From Bacteroidota bacterium (GTDB lineage: Bacteria; Bacteroidota; Bacteroidia; Chitinophagales; LD1): a stretch of DNA of 8,834 nucleotides. Positions 1 through 6,988 of the stretch are shown piece after piece; positions within the stretch are counted from its first letter, which is position 1, and each line of letters begins with the position of its first letter. Made by a program: the position numbers and the translations under genes. The DNA lies in NCBI GenBank assembly GCA_018267355.1, contig JAFDYP010000300.1, forward strand, positions 1 through 8,834. The letters are read 5' to 3'. The notes beneath the pieces were generated by a model, which had not been told where the DNA came from, searched no databases, and was given only the letters and a program-made list of their open reading frames with translations.

Positions 1-663
1 ACGATGAAGGTCTATGAGCATCTCATCTACCTGGCCCGGCTCAAAAACCTGAGTGGTACCGAAGCTGCGAATAGAGTGAATCAATGGCTGGATAAGTTTG
101 AGATAGCCGGCTGGAAGCAAAAAAAGATAGAAGAACTATCTAAGGGCATGGCGCAGAAGGTACAGTTTATAGCTACCGTACTGCATGACCCGGACCTTCT
201 GATACTCGACGAGCCTTTCTCCGGTCTGGACCCTATCAATGCAAAACTGATAGAAGACGAGATATATGCACTGAGGCAGCAGGGCAAAACGATCATTTTC
301 TCTACGCACCGCATGGAGCAGGTAGAGGATATCTGCGACCAGATAGTGCTGATAGACCAGGGCCACAAGATACTGGAGGGTGAGGTGGCAGAACTCAAGC
401 AGCGCTTCAAAGAAGATAAATACCACATTATCTTTGACGGAGTGGTGGGCGATGATTTTGCCGAAACGTTTGATGTGCAGATGGTGACGGAGCACGAGGC
501 AACGGTACACTCCCGCTCCTGCAGCAATGACATCCTGAAATACTTTCTGGATAGGGACATCACAATACGTAGCTATAGTGAGATACTACCCAGCCTGAAT
601 GAAATTTTTATACGTGCCGTGAATGAACCCAAATCCAGGGCAGACCAGCCAACCTATATATGA
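1..663 (+). CDS. ABC transporter ATP-binding protein, NatA type (5' truncated by window edge)
   Basis: This is the ATPase subunit of an ABC exporter; it hydrolyses ATP at the cytoplasmic face to drive the permease encoded next. The reading frame is open from base 1, and the first in-frame ATG (base 4) is internal: the text begins in the helical subdomain, so the Walker A P-loop and Q-loop lie before the window. Counting from that Met, visible motifs are the ABC signature LSKGM (45-49), Walker B LLILDE with catalytic Glu70, D-loop SGLDP (73-77) and H-loop His102 (FSTHR). Roughly residues 120-219 form the extra C-terminal domain usual in NatA-like ATPases. The LSKGM signature and the spacing of motifs are those of the NatA family of sodium or drug efflux ATPases. 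The stop overlaps the permease start (ATGA at 660-663), indicating translational coupling. The transported substrate cannot be read from the sequence. Confidence 0.95.
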   Translation, partial: TMKVYEHLIYLARLKNLSGTEAANRVNQWLDKFEIAGWKQKKIEELSKGMAQKVQFIATVLHDPDLLILDEPFSGLDPINAKLIEDEIYALRQQGKTIIFSTHRMEQVEDICDQIVLIDQGHKILEGEVAELKQRFKEDKYHIIFDGVVGDDFAETFDVQMVTEHEATVHSRSCSNDILKYFLDRDITIRSYSEILPSLNEIFIRAVNEPKSRADQPTYI

Positions 664-1946
664 GCAAGATATTGATCATCATGCAGCGGGAATACATCAC
701 CCGCGTGCGCAAAAGGACCTTTATCGTCTCCACGCTGCTTGCCCCACTGGGTTTCTTTGCGTTGATATTGTTTTCTGTGCTGATGTCTAACTACTCCGGC
801 GGTACCAAACAAGTGGCTATATATGATGATGCCGGCCTGTTTAGTGGTGTGGCCTTCCCTGATGCGCCGGACAGGTCTGTAGAACTGCACTACATAAGGG
901 GCGATCAGACCACAAGCAAAAAATACGATGCCATCATCCGCATACCGGCCAACTATGATATAGACAATCCGCGAAAAATAGCTATCAGCTGCACTTCTGA
1001 CAAGAACCTGGGCATGATAGCCAGCACGTATATCAATAAAGTTTTCTCTGACAAGGTGCGCCAGGTCAGAGCCAGCAAAATGAATATCACGCAGGACCAA
1101 CTGGACAACCTGAATACCGATATTGAGCTCTCCTATCAGAAGCTATCTGAGGATAAGAAGAAAGGCGCTACCGCTGTAGTAGGCATGGGCTTTGGGTATC
1201 TGATAGGGATAGCCATCTATACCCTGCTACTGGTCTATGGTACGGTGATCATGAAGGGTGTGGTAGAAGAAAAATCATCGCGTATCATGGAGGTGCTGGT
1301 ATCCAGTGTGAAACCGATACAGCTCATGCTGGGCAAGATACTAGGCATCGCTGCGGTAGGGCTCACGCAGTTTATCCTCTGGATCATCCTCATGTCGCTG
1401 TCTGTCATATTTCTGCTGCCTGCCCTCGGCCTGACCCGGCCACCCGCAGGCCAACGCATGCCGGCCAATGAGACGATGGACCCACAGACTGTAGATCAGG
1501 TCATCAGCATATTGAAAGATTTTCATTACGGCCCGATGATCGTAGTACTCCTGTTATTTTTTCTCGGCGGCTTTCTGCTTTATGGCTCCCTGTTTGCCGC
1601 TATCGGCGCAGCGGGTGGAGATGAGACAGACTCTCAGTCGCTGACCTTTCCCGTCATCCTGCCCATCATCATTACCATCGCTATGATGACCAATATCCTC
1701 GGCCAGCCTGATGGCAAACTGGCCTTCTGGGCTTCGCTGGTGCCTTTCTCGTCACCCATCATCATGCCGTCACTCATGCCTGCCAACCCACCCCTATGGC
1801 AGATCGCGCTTTCATTGATATTACTATTCGGTGGATTTGTAGTGTGCGCAGCGCTGGCAGCCCGTATCTATCGAACAGGTATCCTCATGTATGGCAAGAA
1901 AACGTCCTTTCGTGAGATAGGCCGCTGGCTCTTTATGAAAAGCTGA
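660..1946 (+). CDS. ABC-2 type transporter permease, NatB-like
   Basis: This is the inner-membrane partner of the preceding ATPase, 428 residues and apparently full length. A basic cytoplasmic N-terminus (REYITRVRKRTF) leads into a first membrane helix at about 21-43, followed by a large extracytoplasmic domain (about 44-170), then a cluster of hydrophobic helices at about 173-198, 230-256, 295-318, 330-350 and 380-402. Between the second and third helices sits the family hallmark EEKSSRIMEV (203-212), typical of ABC-2 permeases of the NatB/YhaP kind. The start is set by the ATGA overlap with the upstream stop. The architecture (one helix, large periplasmic domain, then five or so helices) is that of single-polypeptide NatB permeases, which export Na+ or small molecules in characterised cases; the substrate here is unknown. 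Helix limits are estimated by eye. Confidence 0.93.
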   Translation: MSKILIIMQREYITRVRKRTFIVSTLLAPLGFFALILFSVLMSNYSGGTKQVAIYDDAGLFSGVAFPDAPDRSVELHYIRGDQTTSKKYDAIIRIPANYDIDNPRKIAISCTSDKNLGMIASTYINKVFSDKVRQVRASKMNITQDQLDNLNTDIELSYQKLSEDKKKGATAVVGMGFGYLIGIAIYTLLLVYGTVIMKGVVEEKSSRIMEVLVSSVKPIQLMLGKILGIAAVGLTQFILWIILMSLSVIFLLPALGLTRPPAGQRMPANETMDPQTVDQVISILKDFHYGPMIVVLLLFFLGGFLLYGSLFAAIGAAGGDETDSQSLTFPVILPIIITIAMMTNILGQPDGKLAFWASLVPFSSPIIMPSLMPANPPLWQIALSLILLFGGFVVCAALAARIYRTGILMYGKKTSFREIGRWLFMKS

Positions 1947-1965
1947 TAGGCACATGAAGTTTATC

Positions 1966-1981
1966 AGCACATTTGTGTGCT
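1966..1981. repeat. Short perfect inverted repeat after the ABC operon
   Basis: AGCACA and TGTGCT flank a TTTG loop, a 6-bp perfect stem that begins 19 bases after the permease stop. No T-tract follows, so it is a poor intrinsic terminator. It might stabilise the mRNA 3' end or be chance. A second weaker pairing, CTGATA (1943-1948) with TATCAG (1962-1967), partly competes with it. Confidence 0.3.
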
Positions 1982-2005
1982 ACATTCCCTACTTTGGCAT
2001 TTGTT

Positions 2006-2036
2006 TTGCAAAAGCGCATGTCATACTAATTTTTTG
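2006..2036 (+). promoter_or_regulatory. Candidate Bacteroidota-type promoter for the coiled-coil protein gene
   Basis: TTG at 2006-2008 (within TTTTG) is followed after 18 bases by TAATTTTT at 2027-2034, a 7-of-8 match to the TAnnTTTG -7 element; the T-run ends in TTG at 2036. Transcription would start near 2043, leaving a leader of about 15 bases without a Shine-Dalgarno site, as is common in this phylum. The match was made by eye in a T-rich stretch, so it is tentative. Confidence 0.35.
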
Positions 2037-2057
2037 ACCAACTAAATCTCTTCAACC

Positions 2058-2945
2058 ATGATGATCAAACGACTCATAAGCTTTACTGGCCTGCTTCTTC
2101 CGCTGCTGTCCTATGCACAGCAGGAGATCACTATTACAGAGACCTCAAAGGACTTTAGCGGCGGCAATAAAAACTCATACGTACTGACCATACCCGAGGC
2201 CAGCCTCAAAGACGTGAACAGTGACTGGCAGAAAATGATCAAAAAAGATGCAAAGGGGAAGATAGAAGACAATAAGTCTGAGGTCAAAGCCTCTCTGGTC
2301 ACGCTCAAGGCTGTATCAGATGTGCCGCTCATGATCTACAGCCGCACGATGGAGGCTAAAGAGGGTATCCAGCTATCGGTCTGGCTGATGGAGGGAGACT
2401 CATTTATCTCTACCGGCTACTCTGCAGACAAGAGTACGGCCGTACAAAAATACCTGCACGACTTTGGTGTACAAGAATACAAGGCAGTAGCAAAAAAGCA
2501 ACTCGAAGACCAGCAGGACAAACAAAAGCAACTGGAAAAGATCTATGACGGATTTGTGAAAGACCAGAAAAAAGCGGACCAAGAAGTGGCTGACGCTCAG
2601 AAGGAAATAGAGAAACTCAAGCAAAAGAACATAAACGAAGAAGGCAATATCAAGCAGGCAAAAGCTAATAAGGAGGCAAACATAAGTACTGCCAGCTCAC
2701 AAAAAGATATAGATGCCGAGAAGAAGCACACAAAAGAACTGGAAGGCTATATCAAAGACCAGGAGAAGGCCGAAAACAACATCAAGAGCAATAACAAGCG
2801 CATAGAGCGCCTGCAGGACAAGATAAAGGAGGAAACTGCTAACAGCGCAAAGGCGAAGGACAAGCAAGGCCCGGCCAGCAGCAATGTAGATGCTCAGAAA
2901 ACCCAGGTGGCAGCAGCGCAAGACAAGCTGAATAATATCAAATAA
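2058..2945 (+). CDS. Secreted coiled-coil protein of unknown function
   Basis: I do not recognise the family. The 295-residue product has a clear signal peptide: MMIKR, a hydrophobic stretch, and a likely cut after LLSYA (before QQEI, about residue 20), with no lipobox cysteine. The mature protein contains no cysteine at all. Residues about 21-138 look like a small folded domain with alternating hydrophobic and polar segments (strand-like, for example SYVLTIPEA, SLVTLKAV, IQLSVWLM). From about 140 to 268 it is a long, highly charged helix rich in Lys, Gln, Glu, Asp and Ala, with heptad-like spacing, interrupted by GPASS at 271-275 and ending in another short helix. It should act in the periplasm or at the surface, perhaps as a spacer or oligomerising rod; that is inference from composition. 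Two ATGs in tandem (2058 and 2061) are both possible starts. The gene has its own leader and a strong terminator, so it is probably monocistronic. Confidence 0.85.
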   Translation: MMIKRLISFTGLLLPLLSYAQQEITITETSKDFSGGNKNSYVLTIPEASLKDVNSDWQKMIKKDAKGKIEDNKSEVKASLVTLKAVSDVPLMIYSRTMEAKEGIQLSVWLMEGDSFISTGYSADKSTAVQKYLHDFGVQEYKAVAKKQLEDQQDKQKQLEKIYDGFVKDQKKADQEVADAQKEIEKLKQKNINEEGNIKQAKANKEANISTASSQKDIDAEKKHTKELEGYIKDQEKAENNIKSNNKRIERLQDKIKEETANSAKAKDKQGPASSNVDAQKTQVAAAQDKLNNIK

Positions 2946-2970
2946 CTTAAACTGAACATAAATTGACTAT

Positions 2971-2998
2971 AATGCCATCCTCAGGGATGGCATTTTTA
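2971..2998 (+). terminator. Strong rho-independent terminator after the coiled-coil protein gene
   Basis: AATGCCATCC (2971-2980) pairs perfectly with GGATGGCATT (2985-2994) around a 4-base TCAG loop, and a T-run continues from the stem to 2997. It lies 25 bases past the stop codon. On the opposite strand no T-run follows the stem, so it acts on plus-strand transcripts. It isolates the sugar genes downstream from the genes upstream. Confidence 0.88.
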
Positions 2999-3008
2999 CT
3001 TTATCCGC

Positions 3009-3037
3009 TTGTACAAAAACTGAATTTGGCTAAATTG
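3009..3037 (+). promoter_or_regulatory. Candidate promoter for the surface-sugar gene block
   Basis: After the terminator, only about 58 bases precede rmlA, so its promoter should be here. TTG at 3009-3011 is followed by 19 bases and TAAATTG (3031-3037), which resembles the TAnnTTTG element with one T missing. A second possibility is TTTG at 3025-3028 with the TATAACTATTTG region (3043-3054), which would make the mRNA almost leaderless. Neither is a full consensus match. Confidence 0.3.
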
Positions 3038-3055
3038 CGTGGTATAACTATTTGA

Positions 3056-3919
3056 ATGAAAGGAATAATACTCGCAGGAGGTTCCGGTACTCGTCTCTAC
3101 CCGATCACATATGCGATCAGTAAACAGATCATGCCGATATATGATAAGCCCATGATTTATTATCCCTTGTCTGTGCTGCTCAAAGCAGGAATCAATGAGA
3201 TACTGATCATCTCGACCCCTACAGACCTGCCCAACTTTGAGCGGCTGCTGGGAGATGGCAAAAAATACGGTTGTAAGTTCTCGTATAAGATACAGGAAGT
3301 GCCCAATGGCCTTGCGCAGGCATTTGTGCTGGGCGAGGAGTTTATAGGCAATGACAAAGTGGCCCTCATACTTGGTGATAATATCTTCTATGGAACGGGG
3401 CTCGACCAGCTCCTGAAGAGTAACAATAATCCCGATGGCGGCGTAGTGTATGCCTATCACGTGTCTGATCCTGAGCGCTACGGGGTAGTAGATTTTGACA
3501 AAGATGGCAAGGCCATCTCTATAGAGGAAAAACCCAAGGAGCCCAAGTCAAACTATGCAGTGCCTGGGCTCTATTTTTATGACAATGAGGTGGTCAAGAT
3601 CGCAAAAGAACTGAAGCCTAGCCCTCGTGGCGAGTATGAGATCACAGATGTAAATAAGGAATACCTGCGTCAGGGCAAACTGAAGGTAGGCATCCTGGAC
3701 CGCGGTACGGCTTGGCTCGACACTGGCACGTTTGACTCTCTCATGCAGGCATCACAATTTGTACAGGTAATAGAACAGCGCCAGGGCCTCAAAGTGGGCT
3801 GTATAGAGGAGGAGGCTTTCCGCCAGGGCTTTATCAGCCATGATCAACTCAAGGCACTGGCCGAGCCGCTCATGAAGAGCGGATACGGAAAATACCTCAT
3901 GGACCTTTTGACAACATAA
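3056..3919 (+). CDS. rmlA: Glucose-1-phosphate thymidylyltransferase RmlA
   Basis: A cytoplasmic enzyme that joins dTTP and glucose 1-phosphate to give dTDP-glucose and pyrophosphate, the first step toward dTDP-L-rhamnose and other dTDP-deoxysugars. The 287-residue length is normal for short-form RmlA. Recognisable features are the nucleotide-binding signature [13 protein letters not shown] (6-18), Lys23 in [18 protein letters not shown], the metal-binding GDN motif with Asp108 (LGDNIFYG, 106-113), the sugar-phosphate site EEKP (157-160), and WLDTGT with Asp222 (220-225). The start ATG at 3056 gives the standard [10 protein letters not shown]-terminus; no Shine-Dalgarno site is evident. It opens a same-strand block with the sugar-nucleotide SDR gene 31 bases downstream. 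rmlB, rmlC and rmlD are not nearby in this window, which is unusual because the four are often clustered; they could lie elsewhere in the genome or the block could make a different dTDP sugar. Confidence 0.97.
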   Translation: MKGIILAGGSGTRLYPITYAISKQIMPIYDKPMIYYPLSVLLKAGINEILIISTPTDLPNFERLLGDGKKYGCKFSYKIQEVPNGLAQAFVLGEEFIGNDKVALILGDNIFYGTGLDQLLKSNNNPDGGVVYAYHVSDPERYGVVDFDKDGKAISIEEKPKEPKSNYAVPGLYFYDNEVVKIAKELKPSPRGEYEITDVNKEYLRQGKLKVGILDRGTAWLDTGTFDSLMQASQFVQVIEQRQGLKVGCIEEEAFRQGFISHDQLKALAEPLMKSGYGKYLMDLLTT

Positions 3920-3950
3920 GTGAAACGACTCAACCCCAAGATCAAAAGGC

Positions 3951-4889
3951 ATGATTAAAAAAATACTCGTCACAGGTGGTGCCGGATTTGTAGGAAGCTG
4001 TATGGTGGATCGCTTGATAGAGGATCCAGATAACTTTGTAGTAATAGTAGACGACCTCTCTACAGGCAACATCACCCGCCTGCCAGAGGTGCACAAAGAT
4101 CGCTGGAAGTTTATCAAGTGTAATGTAAACGGCTATCGCGACATCTCTGCCGTGATGATGGCCTATCAATTTGATTATGTATTTCACTATGCAGCTGTAG
4201 TGGGTGTGCAGCGCACGCTGCAGAATCCCGTTTCTGTTTTGCAGGATATCAATGGATTCAAATACCTGCTGGACCTGTGCAAGAATACCGGGGTAAAACG
4301 CGTCTTCTTCTCCTCCTCCTCCGAGGTCTATGGTGAGCCATTTGAGCATCCGCAAAATGAGCAGACCACTCCACTCAACTCCCGCCTGCCATATGCAGTG
4401 GTGAAGAACGTCGGTGAGGCTTTTCTGCGCTCTTACAAGCAGGAATTCGACCTTGACTATACCATTTTCCGTTTCTTCAATACTTATGGCCCTAAGCAAA
4501 GCCAGGACTTTGTGATGTCTAAGTTTATCAATGCGGCCCTGGCCGGTCGTGATATCACGATCTATGGTGATGGCTCGCAGACGCGTACTTTCTGCTATAA
4601 GGATGACAATATAGACGCCTGCTACAATGCCTTTGTGAACGACTATATCGTGAACGACACGGTCAATATCGGCAGCGACTTTGAAACCACCGTTCTGGAT
4701 CTGGCAAAGCTGATCATACAAGTGACAGGGTCAAAGTCCAAGATCGTCTTCCTGCCACCGCTAAAGGAAGGAGACATGTCCCGCCGCAAACCGGATAACA
4801 GCAAAATGCGCGAACTGCTCGGCAGGCCCCTGATACCGATAGAAGCCGGCATACGCCTCACTATAGAGTCCGGCAAATACAACTATTGA
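3951..4889 (+). CDS. NAD-dependent sugar-nucleotide epimerase/dehydratase (extended SDR family)
   Basis: A cytoplasmic 312-residue nucleotide-sugar modifying enzyme. The Rossmann motif GGAGFVG (9-15, GxxGxxG) and Asp34 at the end of the second strand indicate NAD(H) binding. The catalytic Ser/Thr lies in SSSSEVYG (121-128), and Tyr148-xxx-Lys152 (YAVVK) is the SDR pair. FRFFNTYGP and GDGSQTRTFCYKDD are conserved nucleotide-sugar-binding segments of the GalE / UDP-glucuronate decarboxylase / RmlB superfamily. The position that is Asp in RmlB dehydratases (TDEVYG) is Ser here, so it is unlikely to be dTDP-glucose 4,6-dehydratase despite lying beside rmlA. The GDGSQTR and RRKPDNSK segments recall UDP-glucuronate decarboxylases, but their usual YDExKR active site is absent; a 4-epimerase is the simplest guess. 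Product and substrate are not determinable from sequence alone. AAAAGG sits just 1 base before the ATG, too close to be an ideal ribosome site. Confidence 0.9.
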   Translation: MIKKILVTGGAGFVGSCMVDRLIEDPDNFVVIVDDLSTGNITRLPEVHKDRWKFIKCNVNGYRDISAVMMAYQFDYVFHYAAVVGVQRTLQNPVSVLQDINGFKYLLDLCKNTGVKRVFFSSSSEVYGEPFEHPQNEQTTPLNSRLPYAVVKNVGEAFLRSYKQEFDLDYTIFRFFNTYGPKQSQDFVMSKFINAALAGRDITIYGDGSQTRTFCYKDDNIDACYNAFVNDYIVNDTVNIGSDFETTVLDLAKLIIQVTGSKSKIVFLPPLKEGDMSRRKPDNSKMRELLGRPLIPIEAGIRLTIESGKYNY

Positions 4890-4912
4890 TCACACTCGTG
4901 CTCAGAGTGAGA
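4890..4912 (+). other. Imperfect hairpin in the SDR-deacetylase gap
   Basis: TCACACTC (4890-4897) can pair with GAGTGAGA (4905-4912) with one A-A mismatch around a 7-base loop. It begins directly after the SDR stop codon and is followed by a T-rich but interrupted stretch (4913-4929). It could be a weak attenuator or an mRNA-processing structure within the 47-base gap; it is not a convincing terminator. Confidence 0.3.
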
Positions 4913-4936
4913 TATTATTAGTTTCTTTAGACTGCT

Positions 4937-5884
4937 ATGTCAGTCCGCAAGAGATTTATATCCCTTACCTCTCCTTTTACTGCTATGTTGCCTTTGGGCG
5001 CACTGACTGCGCTTACTGGCCAGCACTTCATCATTCCCTTTTATCACGTAGTGAGTGATGAGCCTTGCCCACATATAGAGCACCTGTATCAGTTTAAAAA
5101 TGTGAAACAGTTCGAGAGGGATCTGGACTATCTCACAAGTCAATACACACCTATAGGTGCCAGTGACCTGACAGACGTGGTAGCAGGGAAATACACAGGG
5201 AAGAAAATAATGCTTCTGACTTTTGATGATGGCCTGCGCCAGATGCATGATGTGGTCGCACCCATCTTGATGCGAAAGGGCATACCTGCTATTTTTTTTC
5301 TGAATAATGATTTCATTGATAATAAGGCGCTGATGTTTCGCTACAAGGTCAGTCTGGCGTGGGATACATTTGCAGATCAGTATAACCTCTTCATAGCCGA
5401 AAATGATCAGGAGGTGATGGCTGAAGTCACAAAGGAAACAGCAGCCATGTTTGAAGATTTCAGGCTCAGCTATAAGCCATATATGAGCAAGGAACAGATC
5501 AGGGACCTTATATCACAGGGTTTTACCATTGGGGCACATAGTTGTAGCCATCCCTATTATTATAACCTCACGACAGAGCAACAACTGCAGGAGACGTTTG
5601 ACTCTGTAAATGGTTTGGTACGAGACTTTGGTCTCAGTCAAAAACTCTTCGCCTTTCCCTTTACCGATCATGGGGTATCCTGGAGTTTTTTTGATGAGAT
5701 ATTTAAGGAGAAAGGTATCGATTTCACTTTTGGTGGTGCCGGTATCAAAAACGATATACATCCGCGACAGATGCAGCGGATACCTATGGAAGGATGGGCA
5801 GCCGGCGCAGAGCAGACACTGAAATCCGAGTATCTTTACTACCTGCTCAGGATGCCCCTGATGAAAAACACTATCAAAAGGTGA
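4937..5884 (+). CDS. CE4-family polysaccharide deacetylase (NodB homology domain)
   Basis: A 315-residue metal-dependent deacetylase that would remove N- or O-acetyl groups from a sugar polymer or precursor. Motif 1 is TFDDG (95-99; Asp97 catalytic base, Asp98 metal ligand), and motif 2 is HSCSH (His201 and His205, metal ligands), so the Asp-His-His metal triad is intact. FAFPFTDHG (238-246) takes the place of motif 3 (RxPYG or FAYPFG in relatives). The upstream segment FIIPFYHVVSDE (31-42) is the typical first strand of this family. Motifs 1 and 2 are about 102 residues apart, against roughly 50 in compact NodB domains, so an insertion of about 50 residues (around 130-185) is present. The N-terminus has a modest hydrophobic stretch but no convincing signal peptide, suggesting a cytoplasmic or membrane-proximal enzyme acting during synthesis. 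ATG at 4937 is the longest start; Met17 (4985) is an alternative. The GNAT gene follows after 4 bases. Confidence 0.9.
   Translation: MSVRKRFISLTSPFTAMLPLGALTALTGQHFIIPFYHVVSDEPCPHIEHLYQFKNVKQFERDLDYLTSQYTPIGASDLTDVVAGKYTGKKIMLLTFDDGLRQMHDVVAPILMRKGIPAIFFLNNDFIDNKALMFRYKVSLAWDTFADQYNLFIAENDQEVMAEVTKETAAMFEDFRLSYKPYMSKEQIRDLISQGFTIGAHSCSHPYYYNLTTEQQLQETFDSVNGLVRDFGLSQKLFAFPFTDHGVSWSFFDEIFKEKGIDFTFGGAGIKNDIHPRQMQRIPMEGWAAGAEQTLKSEYLYYLLRMPLMKNTIKR
5876..5883 (+). promoter_or_regulatory. Shine-Dalgarno-like site for the GNAT gene, inside the deacetylase 3' end
   Basis: AAAAGGTG (5876-5883) spans the last codons and stop of the deacetylase and stands 5-7 bases before the ATG at 5889. It is the clearest Shine-Dalgarno match in the window and supports both this start and coupled translation of the two genes. 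Confidence 0.5.
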
Positions 5885-5888
5885 CCGG

Positions 5889-6986
5889 ATGGAGATCACG
5901 ACATACAATGCGGCACAATTAAATGAGTTTATCCGATCGGATGAGTTTCGCTCCATGCCTGTCATCCCTATCAGTACGCCTCGGGCTATATCGCATATGC
6001 ACAATCCGCGCGCCGGGTCAAATGATGTGCTGCTGATCATAGCCAGAGACACCGGCCGTATGGTAGGCTATCTGGGTGTCTTGCCTGACAAGATTTTCAA
6101 TGAAAGAAGTGAAGCGCATAAGTGTGGCTGGTTGAGCTGTATGTGGGTAGACCCGGAGGTGCGTGGCAAGGGTATCGCAAAGAAGCTGATCGGCACCGCA
6201 TTTGACACTTACCATGACCACATACTCGTGACAGAATTTACACCTGAGGCAAAGGGACTATACGATAGGTCCGGGCACTTCAGTGCACTGCGTATAAATG
6301 ATGGGCTACGATGCTACATGCGATTTAACCTCCATGAGGTGCTGCCTAAAAAGAACGAGCAGTATAAGAAACTTGTACCTGTATTAGCTGCGGTCGATGC
6401 TTTAGCTAATGTCTCTATCAATATGAGGCTTCGTGCTCGCTCGCCACGTACATCTTCATTGATATTTGAGCACGTAGCGAATGTAGATGAAGAGATCGCG
6501 GCGCTTATCAAATCTCAATCCCCCAATAGCTTTGAAAAGAGAGGCGCCGCAGAACTAAACTGGATCAAAGAATACCCCTGGATGGTGACCGGAGCTGAAG
6601 AAGAAAGCAAGAAATATCACTTCTCTGTCAATGCTATGCGATTTGAAAATCGTTTTATCAAAGTGATAGAAGGCGAAACGCTAAAGGGCTTTATGCATCT
6701 CACCATCCGTGACAATCATCTTAAGATACCTTACGTGTTTTTAGCTGACAAGCATATTCCTGATGCACTGGAGCATATATATGACCTGATGATCGGCCAA
6801 TGCTTCAATATGCTGACTGTTTTTCATCCATCTATCGTGAACTACCTGCAAAGGCACAGCAGTCCTTTTGTTTATAAAAGAGGTATCAAAAGAAATTACA
6901 TTATCACCAAAACGCTCGATGCTCATTTCTCTGATCATGCATCACTTCGGATACAAGATGGCGATGCGGATTGTGCATTTACCTGA
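5889..6986 (+). CDS. GNAT-family N-acyltransferase-like protein, possibly a tandem GNAT
   Basis: A 365-residue protein whose N-terminal half is a GNAT fold that would move an acyl group from acyl-CoA to an amine or sugar. The strand pair DVLLIIARDTGRMVGYLGV (46-64) leads to motif A, with CMWVDPEVRGKGIAKKLI (84-101) carrying the RxxGxG/A pyrophosphate loop Arg92-Gly-Lys-Gly95-Ile-Ala97, and TPEAKGLYDRSGH follows as motif B. This half is about 150 residues, the usual GNAT size. The C-terminal half (about 190-345) has no second acetyl-CoA loop, but VIEGETLKGFMHLTIRD (259-275) followed by a strand and helices resembles the core of a degenerate second GNAT, as in the FemAB-like tandem proteins. 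It is separated by 4 bases from the deacetylase, so the two probably act on the same surface glycan or precursor. Substrate is unknown. The stop is only 2 bases from the convergent beta-barrel gene's stop. Confidence 0.82.
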   Translation: MEITTYNAAQLNEFIRSDEFRSMPVIPISTPRAISHMHNPRAGSNDVLLIIARDTGRMVGYLGVLPDKIFNERSEAHKCGWLSCMWVDPEVRGKGIAKKLIGTAFDTYHDHILVTEFTPEAKGLYDRSGHFSALRINDGLRCYMRFNLHEVLPKKNEQYKKLVPVLAAVDALANVSINMRLRARSPRTSSLIFEHVANVDEEIAALIKSQSPNSFEKRGAAELNWIKEYPWMVTGAEEESKKYHFSVNAMRFENRFIKVIEGETLKGFMHLTIRDNHLKIPYVFLADKHIPDALEHIYDLMIGQCFNMLTVFHPSIVNYLQRHSSPFVYKRGIKRNYIITKTLDAHFSDHASLRIQDGDADCAFT

Positions 6987-6988
6987 GC

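Noticed and set aside
81..563. A 160-codon minus-strand frame
   Set aside because: It is the reverse of the ABC ATPase; its serine-rich, featureless translation is typical of antisense frames.
1947..2057. Possible small gene or RNA between the ABC permease and the coiled-coil gene
   Set aside because: Only 111 bases; apart from a short inverted repeat and a candidate promoter nothing codes for a convincing peptide or known RNA fold.
4310..4323. Run of TCC/CTC triplets resembling a microsatellite
   Set aside because: It encodes the conserved serine stretch of the SDR active site and is too short to be a meaningful repeat.
3942..4721. A 259-codon open frame on the minus strand
   Set aside because: It lies fully antisense to the SDR gene, whose motifs are unmistakable; its translation has no recognisable domain and reads as an antisense shadow.
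5513..6052. A 179-codon minus-strand frame
   Set aside because: It is antisense to the deacetylase and GNAT genes, with no domain features.
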